NCBI RefSeq assembly: GCF_039511225.1 | Contig: NZ_CP154261.1 | Coordinates: 3,472,001 to 3,536,000, forward strand | Source: Sphingobacterium multivorum | GTDB lineage: Bacteria; Bacteroidota; Bacteroidia; Sphingobacteriales; Sphingobacteriaceae | Length of the DNA stretch: 64,000 nucleotides | Reading direction: 5' to 3' | Shown: piece by piece, positions 45,124 to 54,389 of the stretch | Layout of the letters: each line of letters opens with the position of its first letter | How positions within the stretch are numbered: position 1 is the first letter of the stretch | Program-made: the position numbers and the translations under genes | The notes under the pieces: model-generated | Told to the model about the DNA's origin: nothing | Databases searched by the model: none | Seen by the model: the letters and a program-made list of their open reading frames with translations, nothing else

Positions 45124-45513
45124 ATGGCAAAAAAACAACAGAACTCAAAACAGGAAATTGCGAACTTTTTAGGTGAAATGATTTCATTCAGGAACGCATT
45201 GAAGCTGACCCATTGGTCGATAACCGGAAAAGGGAGCTATGAGGCTCATATTTCGTTAGACCAGGCAATTGAGTCTCTTATAGATATTACAGATAGACTG
45301 GTGGAAACCACTTTTTCATTGGAAGGCACACTCGATATCGTGATTCCCCAAACGTCAAAACCGGCCAATTACATCAAATACATTGAAGACTTTTATAAGC
45401 AGGTTGAAAACAAACGAGAAGGACTCTTTAAGGAAAACTTCTCACAATCCATTATTGATGATGCGCAAGAAGCTGTTCAACAGTTATTGTTCAGATTAAA
45501 AAGATTGGAGTAA
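45124..45513 (+). CDS. DUF5856-type, ferritin-like helical protein
   Basis: The 129-residue protein is predicted to be a helical bundle: FLGEMISFRNALKLTHWSIT, ISLDQAIESLIDITDRLVET, IDDAQEAVQQLLFRLKR. The LTHWSITGKGSYEAHISLDQ segment resembles the H-x-x-W and following acidic residues of Dps/ferritin-like proteins, and DUF5856 is the name I associate with this pattern. It has its own terminator. A stress or iron-related function would be consistent but is not shown. Confidence 0.65.
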   Translation: MAKKQQNSKQEIANFLGEMISFRNALKLTHWSITGKGSYEAHISLDQAIESLIDITDRLVETTFSLEGTLDIVIPQTSKPANYIKYIEDFYKQVENKREGLFKENFSQSIIDDAQEAVQQLLFRLKRLE

Positions 45514-45543
45514 TGCCCATGTTCGGGAGCTTTTTCCGAGTAA

Positions 45544-45572
45544 CGGCCGAACCGATATTCGGCTGTTTTTTT
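45544..45572 (+). terminator. Terminator of the DUF5856 gene
   Basis: GCCGAA (45546-45551) pairs with TTCGGC (45558-45563) and is followed by a run of T. It is on the plus strand, 31 bases after the DUF5856 stop codon. Confidence 0.8.
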
Positions 45573-45756
45573 ATAGATCGAGTCGAATAGTCAATTGCTC
45601 TACCCTTCAGTAATAAAAAATAGCACGCTATTTTTTAACCGTCAACGTCGAGATTACCTCATGTTTTACCGACTTAAGCTTCTGGCAAAGGCTAAGAAAA
45701 TAAAAGAGAAATTCTGGATAAACTAAAATATATTGCCGATAAGAGCAACTATGGTA

Positions 45757-46116
45757 TTATCCTGAAATTCTTTTTAAAATTATTGTTCGCAATCTATCTT
45801 CGTTTTGATCACCCCAATGTCCCAATGCAGAAATTATAGGGATTAAACTCATCCCTAAATCTGTGAGTGAATATTCGACTTTTGGTGGAACGACAGGATA
45901 AATTTTCTTCATGACAAGCTCATGATCTTCCAGTTCTTTCAGTTGGATATTCAGCACCCGTCTAGAGGCGTCTGGTATCTTACGCTGCAATTCACTCGGT
46001 CTTTTATGTCCCTGATCAATAAACCAGAGCAAGCGTATTTTCCATTTGCCATAAAGCACTTCACCTATCAAGTCGAGACCGCAGTTCAGGTTCGGAATTA
46101 TTTTTCTCTCATACAT
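45757..46116 (-). CDS. HxlR-family regulator
   Basis: The 119-residue winged-helix protein has the HxlR pattern: CGLDLIGEVLYGKWKIRLLW, FIDQGHKRPSELQRKIPDAS, VLNIQLKELEDHELVMKKIY, KVEYSLTDLGMSLIPII. Conserved Cys near the N-terminus (NLNCGLDLI) can sense electrophiles or oxidants in related proteins. It is divergent from the SDR/SnoaL pair and probably controls it. A palindrome lies in the shared intergenic region. Confidence 0.85.
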   Translation of the reverse strand: MYERKIIPNLNCGLDLIGEVLYGKWKIRLLWFIDQGHKRPSELQRKIPDASRRVLNIQLKELEDHELVMKKIYPVVPPKVEYSLTDLGMSLIPIISALGHWGDQNEDRLRTIILKRISG

Positions 46117-46151
46117 ATTTCAAAATTAAAGGTATGTTCCGATTTGTACAA

Positions 46152-46172
46152 TAGGGGAAAAATTTATCCCTA
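46152..46172. promoter_or_regulatory. Palindrome between divergent hxlR and SDR genes
   Basis: TAGGG at 46152-46156 and CCCTA at 46168-46172 flank an AT-rich centre (gaAAATTTat), an inverted repeat of 21 bases. It is 36 bases before the HxlR start and 73 before the SDR start. Its position makes it a candidate operator for autoregulation and for the SDR operon. Not tested. Confidence 0.5.
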
Positions 46173-46244
46173 TATGAATCGTAATTCCGTACTTGCACAA
46201 GCTGCTTTTATACCTCAATTTTGTCCTATAAACAATTTATAAAA

Positions 46245-47036
46245 ATGGAACAATTTAATTTCAACAACGAATTATCAGACAAGATTGCTTTGGTAACAGG
46301 GGGTACAAAAGGCACTGGAAGAGCAATTGCGGAAAGACTATTACATGCTGGGGCAACAGTTGTAATTACTGCTAGAAACGTCCCAGAAGTGGAAAACAGC
46401 AAGCTGCATTTCATTGCTTCCGACCTGAGTACAGTAGAGGGCGCTCAAAAAGTGGTGAGCGAGGTGCTTTCGAAGTATGGTAGACTTGACATCCTAGTAA
46501 ACAATCTCGGTGGATCGTCTACACCTGCAGGAGGATTTGCTGTGCTAAGCGATGAGGATTGGGAATCAACACTGCAAGCTAACCTTTTGGCTCCGATCCG
46601 TCTAGACAGAGGCTTTTTACCGCAGATGATTGAACGCAAAAACGGTGTGATCATTCACATTGCTTCTATTCAAGGCAAACTACCCTTATATGATTCAACG
46701 TTACCTTACGCAGCGGCAAAAGCAGGATTGAGGAACTACAGTAAAAGCTTATCGAACGAAGTTACTCCTAAAGGCGCCCGTGTGCTGACGGTATCGCCCG
46801 GCTGGATCAATACCACAGCATCGGAAGCTTGGCTAGGCGAAATTGCAAGAAATTCGAACAGTACGATAGAAGAAGCCCAGCAGGGTGTAATTGATGCACT
46901 CGGAGGAATCCCTTTCGGTAGACCTGCAGAGCCTGCAGAGGTAGCTGAACTTGTTGGCTTCCTGGTTTCACCGAGAGCCAGTTATCTAACGGGAACAGAA
47001 TATGTTATTGATGGCGGAACAGTACCAACGATTTAA
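46245..47036 (+). CDS. Short-chain dehydrogenase controlled by HxlR
   Basis: Start at ATG 46245 is preferred over a TTG at 46221. The 263-residue enzyme has GGTKGTGRAIAERLL (cofactor loop, Gly-rich), NNLGG, catalytic ASIQGKLPLYDSTLPYAAAK and the C-terminal SYLTGTEYVIDGGTVPTI. It should act on an alcohol or ketone with NAD(P)(H). It is followed 23 bases later by a SnoaL-like protein, and the two probably act on one substrate. Confidence 0.9.
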   Translation: MEQFNFNNELSDKIALVTGGTKGTGRAIAERLLHAGATVVITARNVPEVENSKLHFIASDLSTVEGAQKVVSEVLSKYGRLDILVNNLGGSSTPAGGFAVLSDEDWESTLQANLLAPIRLDRGFLPQMIERKNGVIIHIASIQGKLPLYDSTLPYAAAKAGLRNYSKSLSNEVTPKGARVLTVSPGWINTTASEAWLGEIARNSNSTIEEAQQGVIDALGGIPFGRPAEPAEVAELVGFLVSPRASYLTGTEYVIDGGTVPTI

Positions 47037-47059
47037 TAATCTTCTAAAGAATTAAAAAC

Positions 47060-47377
47060 ATGAATTTACCAAACATTATCTCCGAACTCCTGAAAGCACA
47101 AAACAAATTTGACAGTGGTGCTTACGCGAATTGTTTCACTGAAGATGCAGAAGTAGTTGATGAGGGAAAAAAACACAAGGGACAAATTGAAATTCAAAAC
47201 TGGATTGACAAAGCTAACAAAGAATACGGGGCGACAATGACACCCTTGGATTTTAATGAAGGTGAAAGTATTTTATCAGTGGAGACTGCAGGTGCATTTC
47301 CTGGTAGTCCTGTTGTTTTGAAATATCATTTCCAATTGTTTAATGATCGAATTAAATATCTGAAAATAACAACTTAA
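47060..47377 (+). CDS. SnoaL/NTF2-like protein
   Basis: The 105-residue protein has the NTF2 fold: LLKAQNKFDSGAYANCFTED, AEVVDEGKKHKGQIEIQNWI and FPGSPVVLKYHFQLFNDRIK. Such proteins bind small molecules or act as isomerases or hydrolases. It follows the SDR within one operon downstream of hxlR. Partner substrate unknown. Confidence 0.85.
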   Translation: MNLPNIISELLKAQNKFDSGAYANCFTEDAEVVDEGKKHKGQIEIQNWIDKANKEYGATMTPLDFNEGESILSVETAGAFPGSPVVLKYHFQLFNDRIKYLKITT

Positions 47378-47522
47378 CAGTGCAATATACTATTGGCGCC
47401 GATAGTAACATTGCCCACCTTTGGATTCTTATGCAAAGTATTCAATCTTATGTAAAGTATTCAATAGGTAAGCTGGGGTAATTATTTACTTTTTTAGTAT
47501 CTTAACAGTAAACAACCATCCT

Positions 47523-47926
47523 ATGCCAAAAAAATTATTAGAAATCTTCAGATAGGTGTAATGCTCTCTTTAATACTGCTGATTACAGGTTCTATAGCCG
47601 CTTATATTAGCATACATAAGCAGATGGAAAGCAGGCAAAGCCTCCTAAAAACGAAGGAATCTATCAGTTTAATAAAGGATATTTTAAACACGCTGTTAAA
47701 TGCTGAAACAGGCAAACGGGGTTATCAGCTTACCGGCAAGGAAGAATTTCTTGAACCGTTGGATAAAAGCGGGAAGGAATATCCCCTGCTTATTGCTGAT
47801 AGAGATAGATTTAATCTTAAAGATAAACTCCAAAACCGATACGGCGAGCGGACCTTCTTGAACTACTCAAAAAATATATTAGTGTTTAGTAGTTATGAAA
47901 AAAAGGTGTGCTTAGCATATAAATGA
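47523..47926 (+). pseudogene. Broken CHASE3-domain gene
   Basis: An ATG at 47523 starts MPKKLLEIFR and stops. The long frame begins at 47561 with MLSLILLITGSIAAYISIHK, which is a transmembrane helix and the start of a CHASE3 domain (ESISLIKDILNTLLNAETGK, RGYQLTGKEEFLEPLDKSGK). Inserting one A in the homopolymer near 47528 joins the two. The protein breaks off at 47926, with no kinase. It was probably a membrane sensor kinase. Confidence 0.65.
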
Positions 47927-48068
47927 GTTCATATTATCGCGTCATCTATAATTTATCATCCACCAAAATGCTTATAATACATTTGGTAATACTTGTCCTA
48001 TGTCAAGCTTGGGTTGGATACTAAAGCTTAATTTTGGTTATCACAACAAAAATTATAAATCAGTCGAT

Positions 48069-48542
48069 ATGGAAAATTACCGTATTACAATACCTCTGAA
48101 TTCACCTGTAGAAAAAGTATTTGGTGCATTGACCAATGATATTCCACTATGGTGGACTGAAATGTTTGAAGGCATTTCTAACAAACAAGGGGAATCATTT
48201 ACGATTCATTTTGGAGAATCGGTATTTAAACAATTTCGCGTACAGGAACTCGAACCTAACACAAAAGCCGTATGGTACGTAGAGGACTCACTGTTAGATA
48301 TTCCGAGTCTAGAAAACAAGAAAGAATGGATCGGTACAACCATTATTTGGGAAATCATCAAAAAAAATAATGATACTGAACTACAGCTGACACATATGGG
48401 ATTACAGCCCGATGTTGAATGCTATCAGATCTGCTCGGATGGCTGGAGACAATTTACAGCAAGCTTAAAATCATATATTGAAACAGGTGTAGGAACTCCT
48501 TACCTGAATTCGCATGAAGCCACAACAGAAATAACCCAATAA
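48069..48542 (+). CDS. SRPBCC/AHSA1-type protein
   Basis: Start at ATG 48069 is preferred over 48000. The 157-residue protein has the helix-grip pattern: YRITIPLNSPVEKVFGAL, VFKQFRVQELEPNTKAVWYV, IGTTIIWEIIKKNNDTELQL, GLQPDVECYQICSDGWRQF. AHSA1-like domains bind hydrophobic ligands or help chaperones. Its last codons form one arm of a hairpin. Confidence 0.75.
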   Translation: MENYRITIPLNSPVEKVFGALTNDIPLWWTEMFEGISNKQGESFTIHFGESVFKQFRVQELEPNTKAVWYVEDSLLDIPSLENKKEWIGTTIIWEIIKKNNDTELQLTHMGLQPDVECYQICSDGWRQFTASLKSYIETGVGTPYLNSHEATTEITQ

Positions 48543-48555
48543 TCTGGGTTATTTC
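48528..48555 (+). terminator. Hairpin at the end of the SRPBCC gene
   Basis: GAAATAACCCA (48528-48538) pairs with TGGGTTATTTC (48545-48555) around a 6-base loop. It includes the last codons of the gene. It has no long T run, so its strength is uncertain. Confidence 0.6.
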
Positions 48556-49170
48556 CTTGGAATAAACAGACGCAAATCCTTCCTTCAAAACCTAGGCTCA
48601 CTTGCTTAATTTTTTATTGTCAAAAATCACGCACACATTTTGGAGCGTCCTTTGAGTTATCTTGCTGGTATCAGGAAATTTACACCTGTTTGAAAAGCAA
48701 TCCCACCAAATCTATTTTCGGTCACGAAATTCTGCATTACTCGTGCCATTACACCGATTCTATGCGGTACCTACTAATACGATCCGAATCCCCCTATTCC
48801 CGAATTCTGGTCAGAAAGAAAACTTCTTTCTGTTCCCTTATCATCGGATATCTGTTTGGAATAATTGCCAAATAACCCGACTTCATCACCTCGAGAATTA
48901 AGTAGATACGAACCACCTAAATCAAACGTAAGATCACATCCTTCTTTAAAGTCAGAATGGATTGAAGACGATCTTCAATCACGGCGAATTAAGTAATAAC
49001 TATTTAAAAAGTATTTAGATAATATTTCACCAGCTAGATGTAATATTTCACATGGCATAGCTGTCTTAAAGCAAAATCTATTTTATAAAATCGTGGGACA
49101 AAGATTTTCAAGCGTAAACATTACAGTTGACATTGATACAATAAAACTATTTACTTAACTAAAACCTCCA
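48556..49170. other. Long gap without a supported gene
   Basis: The only coding traces are minus-strand frames at 48650-48750 with MARVMQNFVTENRFGGIAFQ, which has a beta-barrel-like look but no recognisable family. The rest is AT-rich. The promoter of the transglutaminase gene should lie in the last 100 bases. Confidence 0.4.
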
Positions 49171-50388
49171 ATGAAACTATTATTTAACCTTCTTCTTTTC
49201 ATGCTGCTGACCACCTGTGTAATCGCGCAGACAACTTCGACGACATGGCATAAATTCCTCTCAGACTTTAAGAAGTTAGAACAGGAATATAATAATTATT
49301 ACCCGGCAAAGGATTATCAAAAAGCAGCCACAGTATTAAATGCCATTGCGGCCAAAATGGACAACTTACAGCTATCTGAAAAAGAAAAGCAGGAATATCA
49401 AACTACGATAAGTGAAATTAATGCGAATATAAACTACAACCTTGCTTGTTTACAATCATTACTCAATCAAAAAAAACAAGCTGTTTCAAGTTTTGAAAAG
49501 GCAATTTTGTGGGGATATACCGACTATCGTAATGCTTTAAATGATCATGATCTAGATAATATTCGTAAGGAAAGTAAATTTGTAAAAGCATTGGTCCAAC
49601 TGAAGCAATACGATAAATTAACTCTGTTGCAGCAATCAGGAGGATACGTTTCAGCGGATATTGACTCTTTGCCGATATTTACCTATGAGATAGCGAGCGA
49701 TCGTAATTTATTAGCGGTAAAAAATTTTTTCAACCTGGACTCGATAGCTGGTAATGGCGACGAAATTTCCAAAATCAGTAATATCATGTTTTTCGTGGCA
49801 AATAACATTAAATATGACGGCAGCAATTGGGCGTTATGTGAATTTGACGCAATTGATTTTTACAACTACCACAAGGCAACGGGAAAAGGTATCAACTGTC
49901 GGCACAAAGCGATGACGTTAAATGAAATGTACCTCGCTATGGGATTTAAGTCACGCTATGTTACATGCATGCCAAAAGACGACAAAGATACTGATTGCCA
50001 TGTGATCAATAGCGTATATGCTGAAACTCTAAAAAAATGGCTGTGGATGGATCCTTCCCATGGTACATTTGTGATGGACGACAACAACAATTTACTGAGC
50101 ATTGAAGAAGTTAGGGAGCATTTAAAAAATAATCAATCGCTCAAGCTTAACGCAGAGTCCAAAGTAAGTAAACTTTGGTACCTGGATTATTATATGGCAA
50201 AGAATTTATACTGGATTCAATGTACGAATAAAAGCCAGTTTAACACAGAAAGTAGATATAGACCTGCCGACCCTGATCTGCAGTACATTTCTTTAGTTCC
50301 TAGCGGGTTTGACAAAAGCAGTAACAAATATTTAAAAAACAACGTGATTACGTGTGATCCTACCTACTTCTGGAGATCTCCGCAATAA
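49171..50388 (+). CDS. Exported transglutaminase-like protein
   Basis: The 405-residue protein has a signal peptide (LLLFMLLTTCVIAQ), an N-terminal helical region with TPR-like pattern (YNLACLQSLLNQKKQAVSSF) and a C-terminal transglutaminase-like core: GINCRHKAMTLNEMYLAMGF (Cys), CHVINSVYAETLKKWLWMDP (His and Asp). The Cys-His-Asp triad is thus intact. Many bacterial members are proteases or peptidases rather than crosslinkers. It should act in the periplasm. Function unknown. Confidence 0.8.
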   Translation: MKLLFNLLLFMLLTTCVIAQTTSTTWHKFLSDFKKLEQEYNNYYPAKDYQKAATVLNAIAAKMDNLQLSEKEKQEYQTTISEINANINYNLACLQSLLNQKKQAVSSFEKAILWGYTDYRNALNDHDLDNIRKESKFVKALVQLKQYDKLTLLQQSGGYVSADIDSLPIFTYEIASDRNLLAVKNFFNLDSIAGNGDEISKISNIMFFVANNIKYDGSNWALCEFDAIDFYNYHKATGKGINCRHKAMTLNEMYLAMGFKSRYVTCMPKDDKDTDCHVINSVYAETLKKWLWMDPSHGTFVMDDNNNLLSIEEVREHLKNNQSLKLNAESKVSKLWYLDYYMAKNLYWIQCTNKSQFNTESRYRPADPDLQYISLVPSGFDKSSNKYLKNNVITCDPTYFWRSPQ

Positions 50389-50489
50389 ATAACAACATAC
50401 CCATCTTTATTAACGATTTTTGCAAATTGTGCATTCGCTAATTCGCTTACTACAATGAAAATTAGTGCTAGGAAATTTTTATAATTCAT
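50364..50489 (-). pseudogene. 5' fragment of an exported SH3-like protein
   Basis: ATG at 50489 starts MNYKNFLALIFIVVSELANA, a signal peptide, then QFAKIVNKDGYVVIYCGD and a stop. FAKIVNKDGYV is the start of a bacterial SH3 domain, where NVRE would usually follow. The reading frame is cut short, and its end overlaps the last 25 bases of the convergent transglutaminase gene. Confidence 0.55.
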
Positions 50490-50645
50490 TTTTGTCACAT
50501 TACTACAATAATAATTTGGCAACGTTTCGAAATAGAATTTTAATTTCTCGCTCAGACTCGAAGGCTTTGACTTTACGTGAATGCCCTTCATTACCGCGTA
50601 TTTATAAACACAATTTGTTGATCGCAGATTTTCATACGCTTAAAT

Positions 50646-51218
50646 TCAACTTGTCGGACTATCATTTTTATTTACAATCAATTCTTCAATTTCCTGCTTC
50701 CAAAATTCCGAACTTGATAGCAAATCAGCGTTTATTTTTGAGAATTTTTGTTTGAGTGTTTCAATATCCTCTTGCCTGTACAAGTTATCAAATAAAGCTT
50801 CCGCACCATATTTTGATTGTACAACGTTAATAAACATTCTGTAGGCCAATATTGAATCCAAAAACTCATCTATGTTTCTGTTTGTTGAGACAATCTTCTC
50901 CAGTTCAAAATCTAAAAGGACAATTTCGCTGTTGTTTAATTTATTAATACAAAAAGGATTCCCAGCTCCGTCTGATCCAAATACAATATATTCTAAACCA
51001 TTTTCAAAATTCTTATCGAAATAATCATTTAGTGTTTGAAAGTATATAAAGCTCTCTTTCCTATTAAAACTTGAAAACGGAGCAAATGATTCTGGAACAC
51101 CGTCGTTTAAAGCTTTTACTACTTTGTTGTCAGAAATTAAATTACCAATCAGATCAAGGTTTAATTCGAGCCATTCTTCATATTCATGAGGCCTCCAATT
51201 TTCTTTGCTAAATTTCAT
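50646..51218 (-). CDS. SUKH-like (SMI1/KNR4-type) protein
   Basis: Start at ATG 51218 (MKFSKENWRP) is preferred over 51251. The 190-residue protein has EYEEWLELNLDLIGNLI near the N-terminus, then GVPESFAPFSSF, YIVFGSDGAGNPFCINK and EIVLLDFELEKIVS, the layout of the SUKH/SMI1-KNR4 superfamily. Members of this superfamily are common immunity proteins of polymorphic toxins. No toxin is adjacent, but a DUF6882 gene is on the same strand. Orphan immunity gene or chromosomal regulator cannot be told apart. Confidence 0.65.
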   Translation of the reverse strand: MKFSKENWRPHEYEEWLELNLDLIGNLISDNKVVKALNDGVPESFAPFSSFNRKESFIYFQTLNDYFDKNFENGLEYIVFGSDGAGNPFCINKLNNSEIVLLDFELEKIVSTNRNIDEFLDSILAYRMFINVVQSKYGAEALFDNLYRQEDIETLKQKFSKINADLLSSSEFWKQEIEELIVNKNDSPTS

Positions 51219-51393
51219 ATACGATTGTTTTGGTACACATAGGTTCACCATCCATTCTAGACTTATTCCTTATAAACTGAAAAAGATCTATCTTTATTTC
51301 TTCTAGATTTTCCACCATAATTTTTCTAACATAGCTAATAATTTTGTAAGGCTGGTTTTAAAGCATCTATACTTGAGGTGATAACCATCAATA

Positions 51394-52149
51394 TCAATGA
51401 CAATTAAAGCTTTTCAGTTCAAAGTAACAGTCTTCACATATAAGTTTGATATTTGCGAATTTCTCAGCATCTTCGTTCCAACCATTATTTCTGAGCCTGA
51501 CCTTTTCACATTTATCACACCAAGCTTGAAAATCGTCATCGTCACCAAGTTCCATCCCTCTATATGTTTCAAAAGCCTCTTCAAAGCCTTTGGGATCCTC
51601 TAAGTTTAGATGCTTACAAACGAATGCGGGTCTTGATCGTCCATGGATTTTGCATTCAACTTTTGCTTGGTTAAAATGGATAACTTCCCGAGAATCTTCC
51701 TCCAAAACGGCAATAATGAGAAAATAGCTTTGGAGCTTTTCGGTGGAAACCCTATACACACCGATGCCACCCAAAAGATCAAAAGATATCGCCGCAAATT
51801 CCCAACAATCGAACTCATCGGCCGGGAAAGTTCTATCTGTCAATTTTCGGTAATCGTTTTTGATTCCAAATTCTCTAACTGCAAATGTGCTGTCCTTATT
51901 AGGCTCGATACAATGGTCATTGCACCAACTCCACATCCACGTTTCTGATATAAGTGAAAAAGTACCAATAGGAATATATTTGAAATACAATTGATCTTTA
52001 TCGTCATTGTATAACCGCAAGAGTGCAAGTTCAGCATCGTAAAACCAATGTTGATAGCCGTCCATGCCCAATTGTTCTCTAAATATTTCCTGGATTTGCA
52101 TAAGTTCACGACACTTTTTACCAGCAAACTGTTCGTAATTTATTCCCAA
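51394..52149 (-). CDS. DUF6882-like protein with C-terminal zinc-binding motif
   Basis: The frame starts at TTG 52149, which keeps an N-terminal YEQFAGKKCRELMQIQEIFR expected of the family. HWFYDAELALLRLYNDD, KYIPIGTFSLISETWMWSW and RKLTDRTFPADEFDCWEFAA match DUF6882. Added to this is a C-terminal part with CKIHGRSRPAFVCKHLN, WCDKCEKVRL and LICEDCYFEL, six cysteines and two histidines that could bind zinc. DUF6882 is found in immunity-like contexts. The zinc module is unusual. Function unknown. Confidence 0.65.
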   Translation of the reverse strand: MGINYEQFAGKKCRELMQIQEIFREQLGMDGYQHWFYDAELALLRLYNDDKDQLYFKYIPIGTFSLISETWMWSWCNDHCIEPNKDSTFAVREFGIKNDYRKLTDRTFPADEFDCWEFAAISFDLLGGIGVYRVSTEKLQSYFLIIAVLEEDSREVIHFNQAKVECKIHGRSRPAFVCKHLNLEDPKGFEEAFETYRGMELGDDDDFQAWCDKCEKVRLRNNGWNEDAEKFANIKLICEDCYFELKSFNCH

Positions 52150-52380
52150 CTTTGTATATATTTTATTTTTGGCAGTCTTTACAACATTTCTAACTACTTA
52201 AAACTGAATGACTATCTGGCTTTTCAGCTTCTATCAGAGTGACAATATAATGATATGGCATCTATTGATCAAAATAAATAAAATTTTCTTCTGTATCCCG
52301 CAATGGAATAAACCTGAATCAATGTAATGCAGTCTCATCTATGTCATTTTAGAATAATAAACGTTTGCTTCTTCTTATAA

Positions 52381-52791
52381 CTAATTGTCCGAAATCAATT
52401 TATCCAATACTTTTTTTAATTCACTACTCCGAAGGTTTCGTGCTACAATCTTTCCTTCTTTGTCTAAAAGAAAGTTGTCAGGAACTCCTTTTAAACCAAA
52501 AATCTGATAAAGTTCACCACTAAAGCCCCCTTTGTCCCTTACATTAGTCCATAAATGCTTTTCATTATTTATCGCTGTAAGCCAGTCCATACGTGATTCA
52601 TCGATCGATACGGCCAGGATCTCAAAGTTTTTTGATTTGTATTCGCTATATAAAGATTGCAAAAGGGGAAATTCCTTGCGGCATGGCCCGCACCAACTTG
52701 CCCAAAACTCCACCAAAACATATTTACCTCTGAAGTCTTCAAGACTAACGAGATTGCCGTTATCGTTTGCAAGCTCAAATATGGGTGCAAT
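52381..52791 (-). pseudogene. TlpA-type thioredoxin domain lacking its N-terminus
   Basis: The frame opens after a TGA at 52794 with IAPIFELANDNGNLVSLEDF, RGKYVLVEFWASWCGPCRKE and continues to GLKGVPDNFLLDKEGKIVAR. It is a complete thioredoxin-like domain with WCGPC, but the usual signal peptide and N-terminal DUF domain of TlpA-like proteins are missing. A short ORF from 52716 could still make a truncated protein of 111 residues. Confidence 0.65.
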
Positions 52792-52985
52792 TCATCTGCA
52801 AAAAACTAATCCTTTGGTTAGAAAATTACCATTGTAGTATCAAGAAAAGATAGGTTGTCAGTCCCATCTAATCACATAGCCTCATTGAACGAAATCTATC
52901 CTATCATAAATATTGAGAAAAAGTCTCCCTTGATGATGGTCAAAAGAAGCTTTATTAATTTGCTCTTCCCCAAATGATCATTTAT

Positions 52986-53361
52986 CTAGTTCCATTCAAA
53001 ACTATAATATGTTAGATACCAATGTCCTGACACAGATTGAAATCTAAAAAATAAACAATGTCGTCCAACTTTGACCGATAGGTTATCTCATAATAATTAT
53101 TTCCTTTCTTCTTTAAAAAGGAATAATCTTCAACATGCCTCTGAGTGGAAAATCTATTCTGCTTATTTGAAATATTGAGTCACAAAAGAAATGAACAAGA
53201 AAATCATCAAACTTCTCAACATACACTGTACTCTCTTTTTCAGTAAATGTTAACCTGTTTTCTTTATTAAAATTTGAATTTTTATTTTCTTTTTGGTGAC
53301 AATCCGTGAAAAATCCAAAAATTAGGGCAGCTACTATTAGATTATAGATTCTTTTTTTCAT
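52986..53361 (-). pseudogene. DUF4348-type lipoprotein gene with two frameshifts
   Basis: ATG at 53361 starts a leader (IYNLIVAALIFGFFTDC) with a lipobox-like Cys, then EKFDDFLVHFFCDSIFQISR and IDFPL, matching the DUF4348 motif F-x-x-F-x-x-x-x-D-S-x-F-Q-x-S-R-I-x-F-P-L. The frame then ends at 53113. The other frames continue it with HVEDYSFLKKKGNNYYEITY and SGHWYLTYYSFEWN, ending at 52986. Two frameshifts are needed, so it is dead. Confidence 0.65.
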
Positions 53362-53666
53362 TTTCTTTGTGCTCCGTTTCTGTTTGTTGATTATTTGTAT
53401 TCTCCTATTTTAGCTTCTATGATTAATAAACTTTGAGGATCACTAGCTAAAACAAAGTCATCATATTAAACCGATCCAATCCTGATATTGTCAATAAAAA
53501 GTTTAAACATATGAAGTTTTTTACCATTGAATCGATTTGCATTTTTTATGCTTTTATAGGTCATAAGTTAGTACCCAAATTGTTGAAAACAAAGAAAATT
53601 ATCGGGCGAAATTTGTAGTCTGGTTGCAGGACATGAAATGCTTAAACAATTCTTGAAAAAGATAGC
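53362..53666. other. Gap without a supported gene
   Basis: AT-rich sequence with no recognisable gene. The promoter for the dead DUF4348 gene would be here. Confidence 0.3.
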
Positions 53667-54284
53667 TCATCCGATTCTTTTGGAAAAATCAGTTTGATCC
53701 GTAAAATACTCAAGCCCTATAATCAATATCATGGTGCTACCGTTATTTATTTTCTGTATTAATGATAGCAAATCCCACTGTCCTGTAACATACAAATAGG
53801 TTGCATAATAAAAGATGAATAAACATAATATGCAATAATATTTAAAAAAAGTGAGTTTAGATTTGAGCACGTATACGGTAATACATACCACACATGAATA
53901 AAACAGATTAGTTGAAATAGCCAACATCAAATCATGAAAGGATGTAATTATAAAAAATGTAAAGGGCATAGTAAGTACTCCAACATACTTTATGAAATTT
54001 GACGCTGTTGTATTAGGAATTTTTTTTGATATATGAACAAAAAATACAGCACAGCTTATGGAATAGAAAAACATACCTATAAATGCCCAGTATTTAGCGG
54101 TGTTTTCGGCTCCATTTAATGCTTTTTCTCCAAATAAGTTACTAAAAAAATTCTTTGACCAATCAAATCCAATCGATGATTCATTCTGGTACGTTCCACC
54201 CGGATAAACCGAAATTGCAATGTACATAAAAATCAATGCAATGATCATCCCTATCAACACAAAATACCGTTTTAATAAATTCAT
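53667..54284 (-). CDS. Membrane protein, DUF998-like
   Basis: The 205-residue protein has about six hydrophobic segments: LIGMIIALIFMYIAISVYPG, WAFIGMFFYSISCAVFFVHI, YVGVLTMPFTFFIITSFHDL, and two more before the end. The first loop contains YPGGTYQNESSIGFDWSKNF, and FFSNLFGEKALNGAENT resembles the D-W/S-x-N-x-x-S-x-L motif of DUF998. It should be an inner-membrane protein. Function unknown. Confidence 0.6.
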   Translation of the reverse strand: MNLLKRYFVLIGMIIALIFMYIAISVYPGGTYQNESSIGFDWSKNFFSNLFGEKALNGAENTAKYWAFIGMFFYSISCAVFFVHISKKIPNTTASNFIKYVGVLTMPFTFFIITSFHDLMLAISTNLFYSCVVCITVYVLKSKLTFFKYYCILCLFIFYYATYLYVTGQWDLLSLIQKINNGSTMILIIGLEYFTDQTDFSKRIG

Positions 54285-54389
54285 TTACAGAGTATTAATA
54301 ATTTGTTATATTGGGCTTCAATTTTCTAGCGCCAGTTTACCAATGGCATACGTTTTATTTTAAGAGCAAATTCACTTATTTTTCATAAG

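Noticed and set aside
48650..48901. Overlapping short frames on both strands between the SRPBCC and transglutaminase genes
   Set aside because: Composition is not protein-like in the plus frames. The minus frame has a beta-strand look but is too short and interrupted to call.
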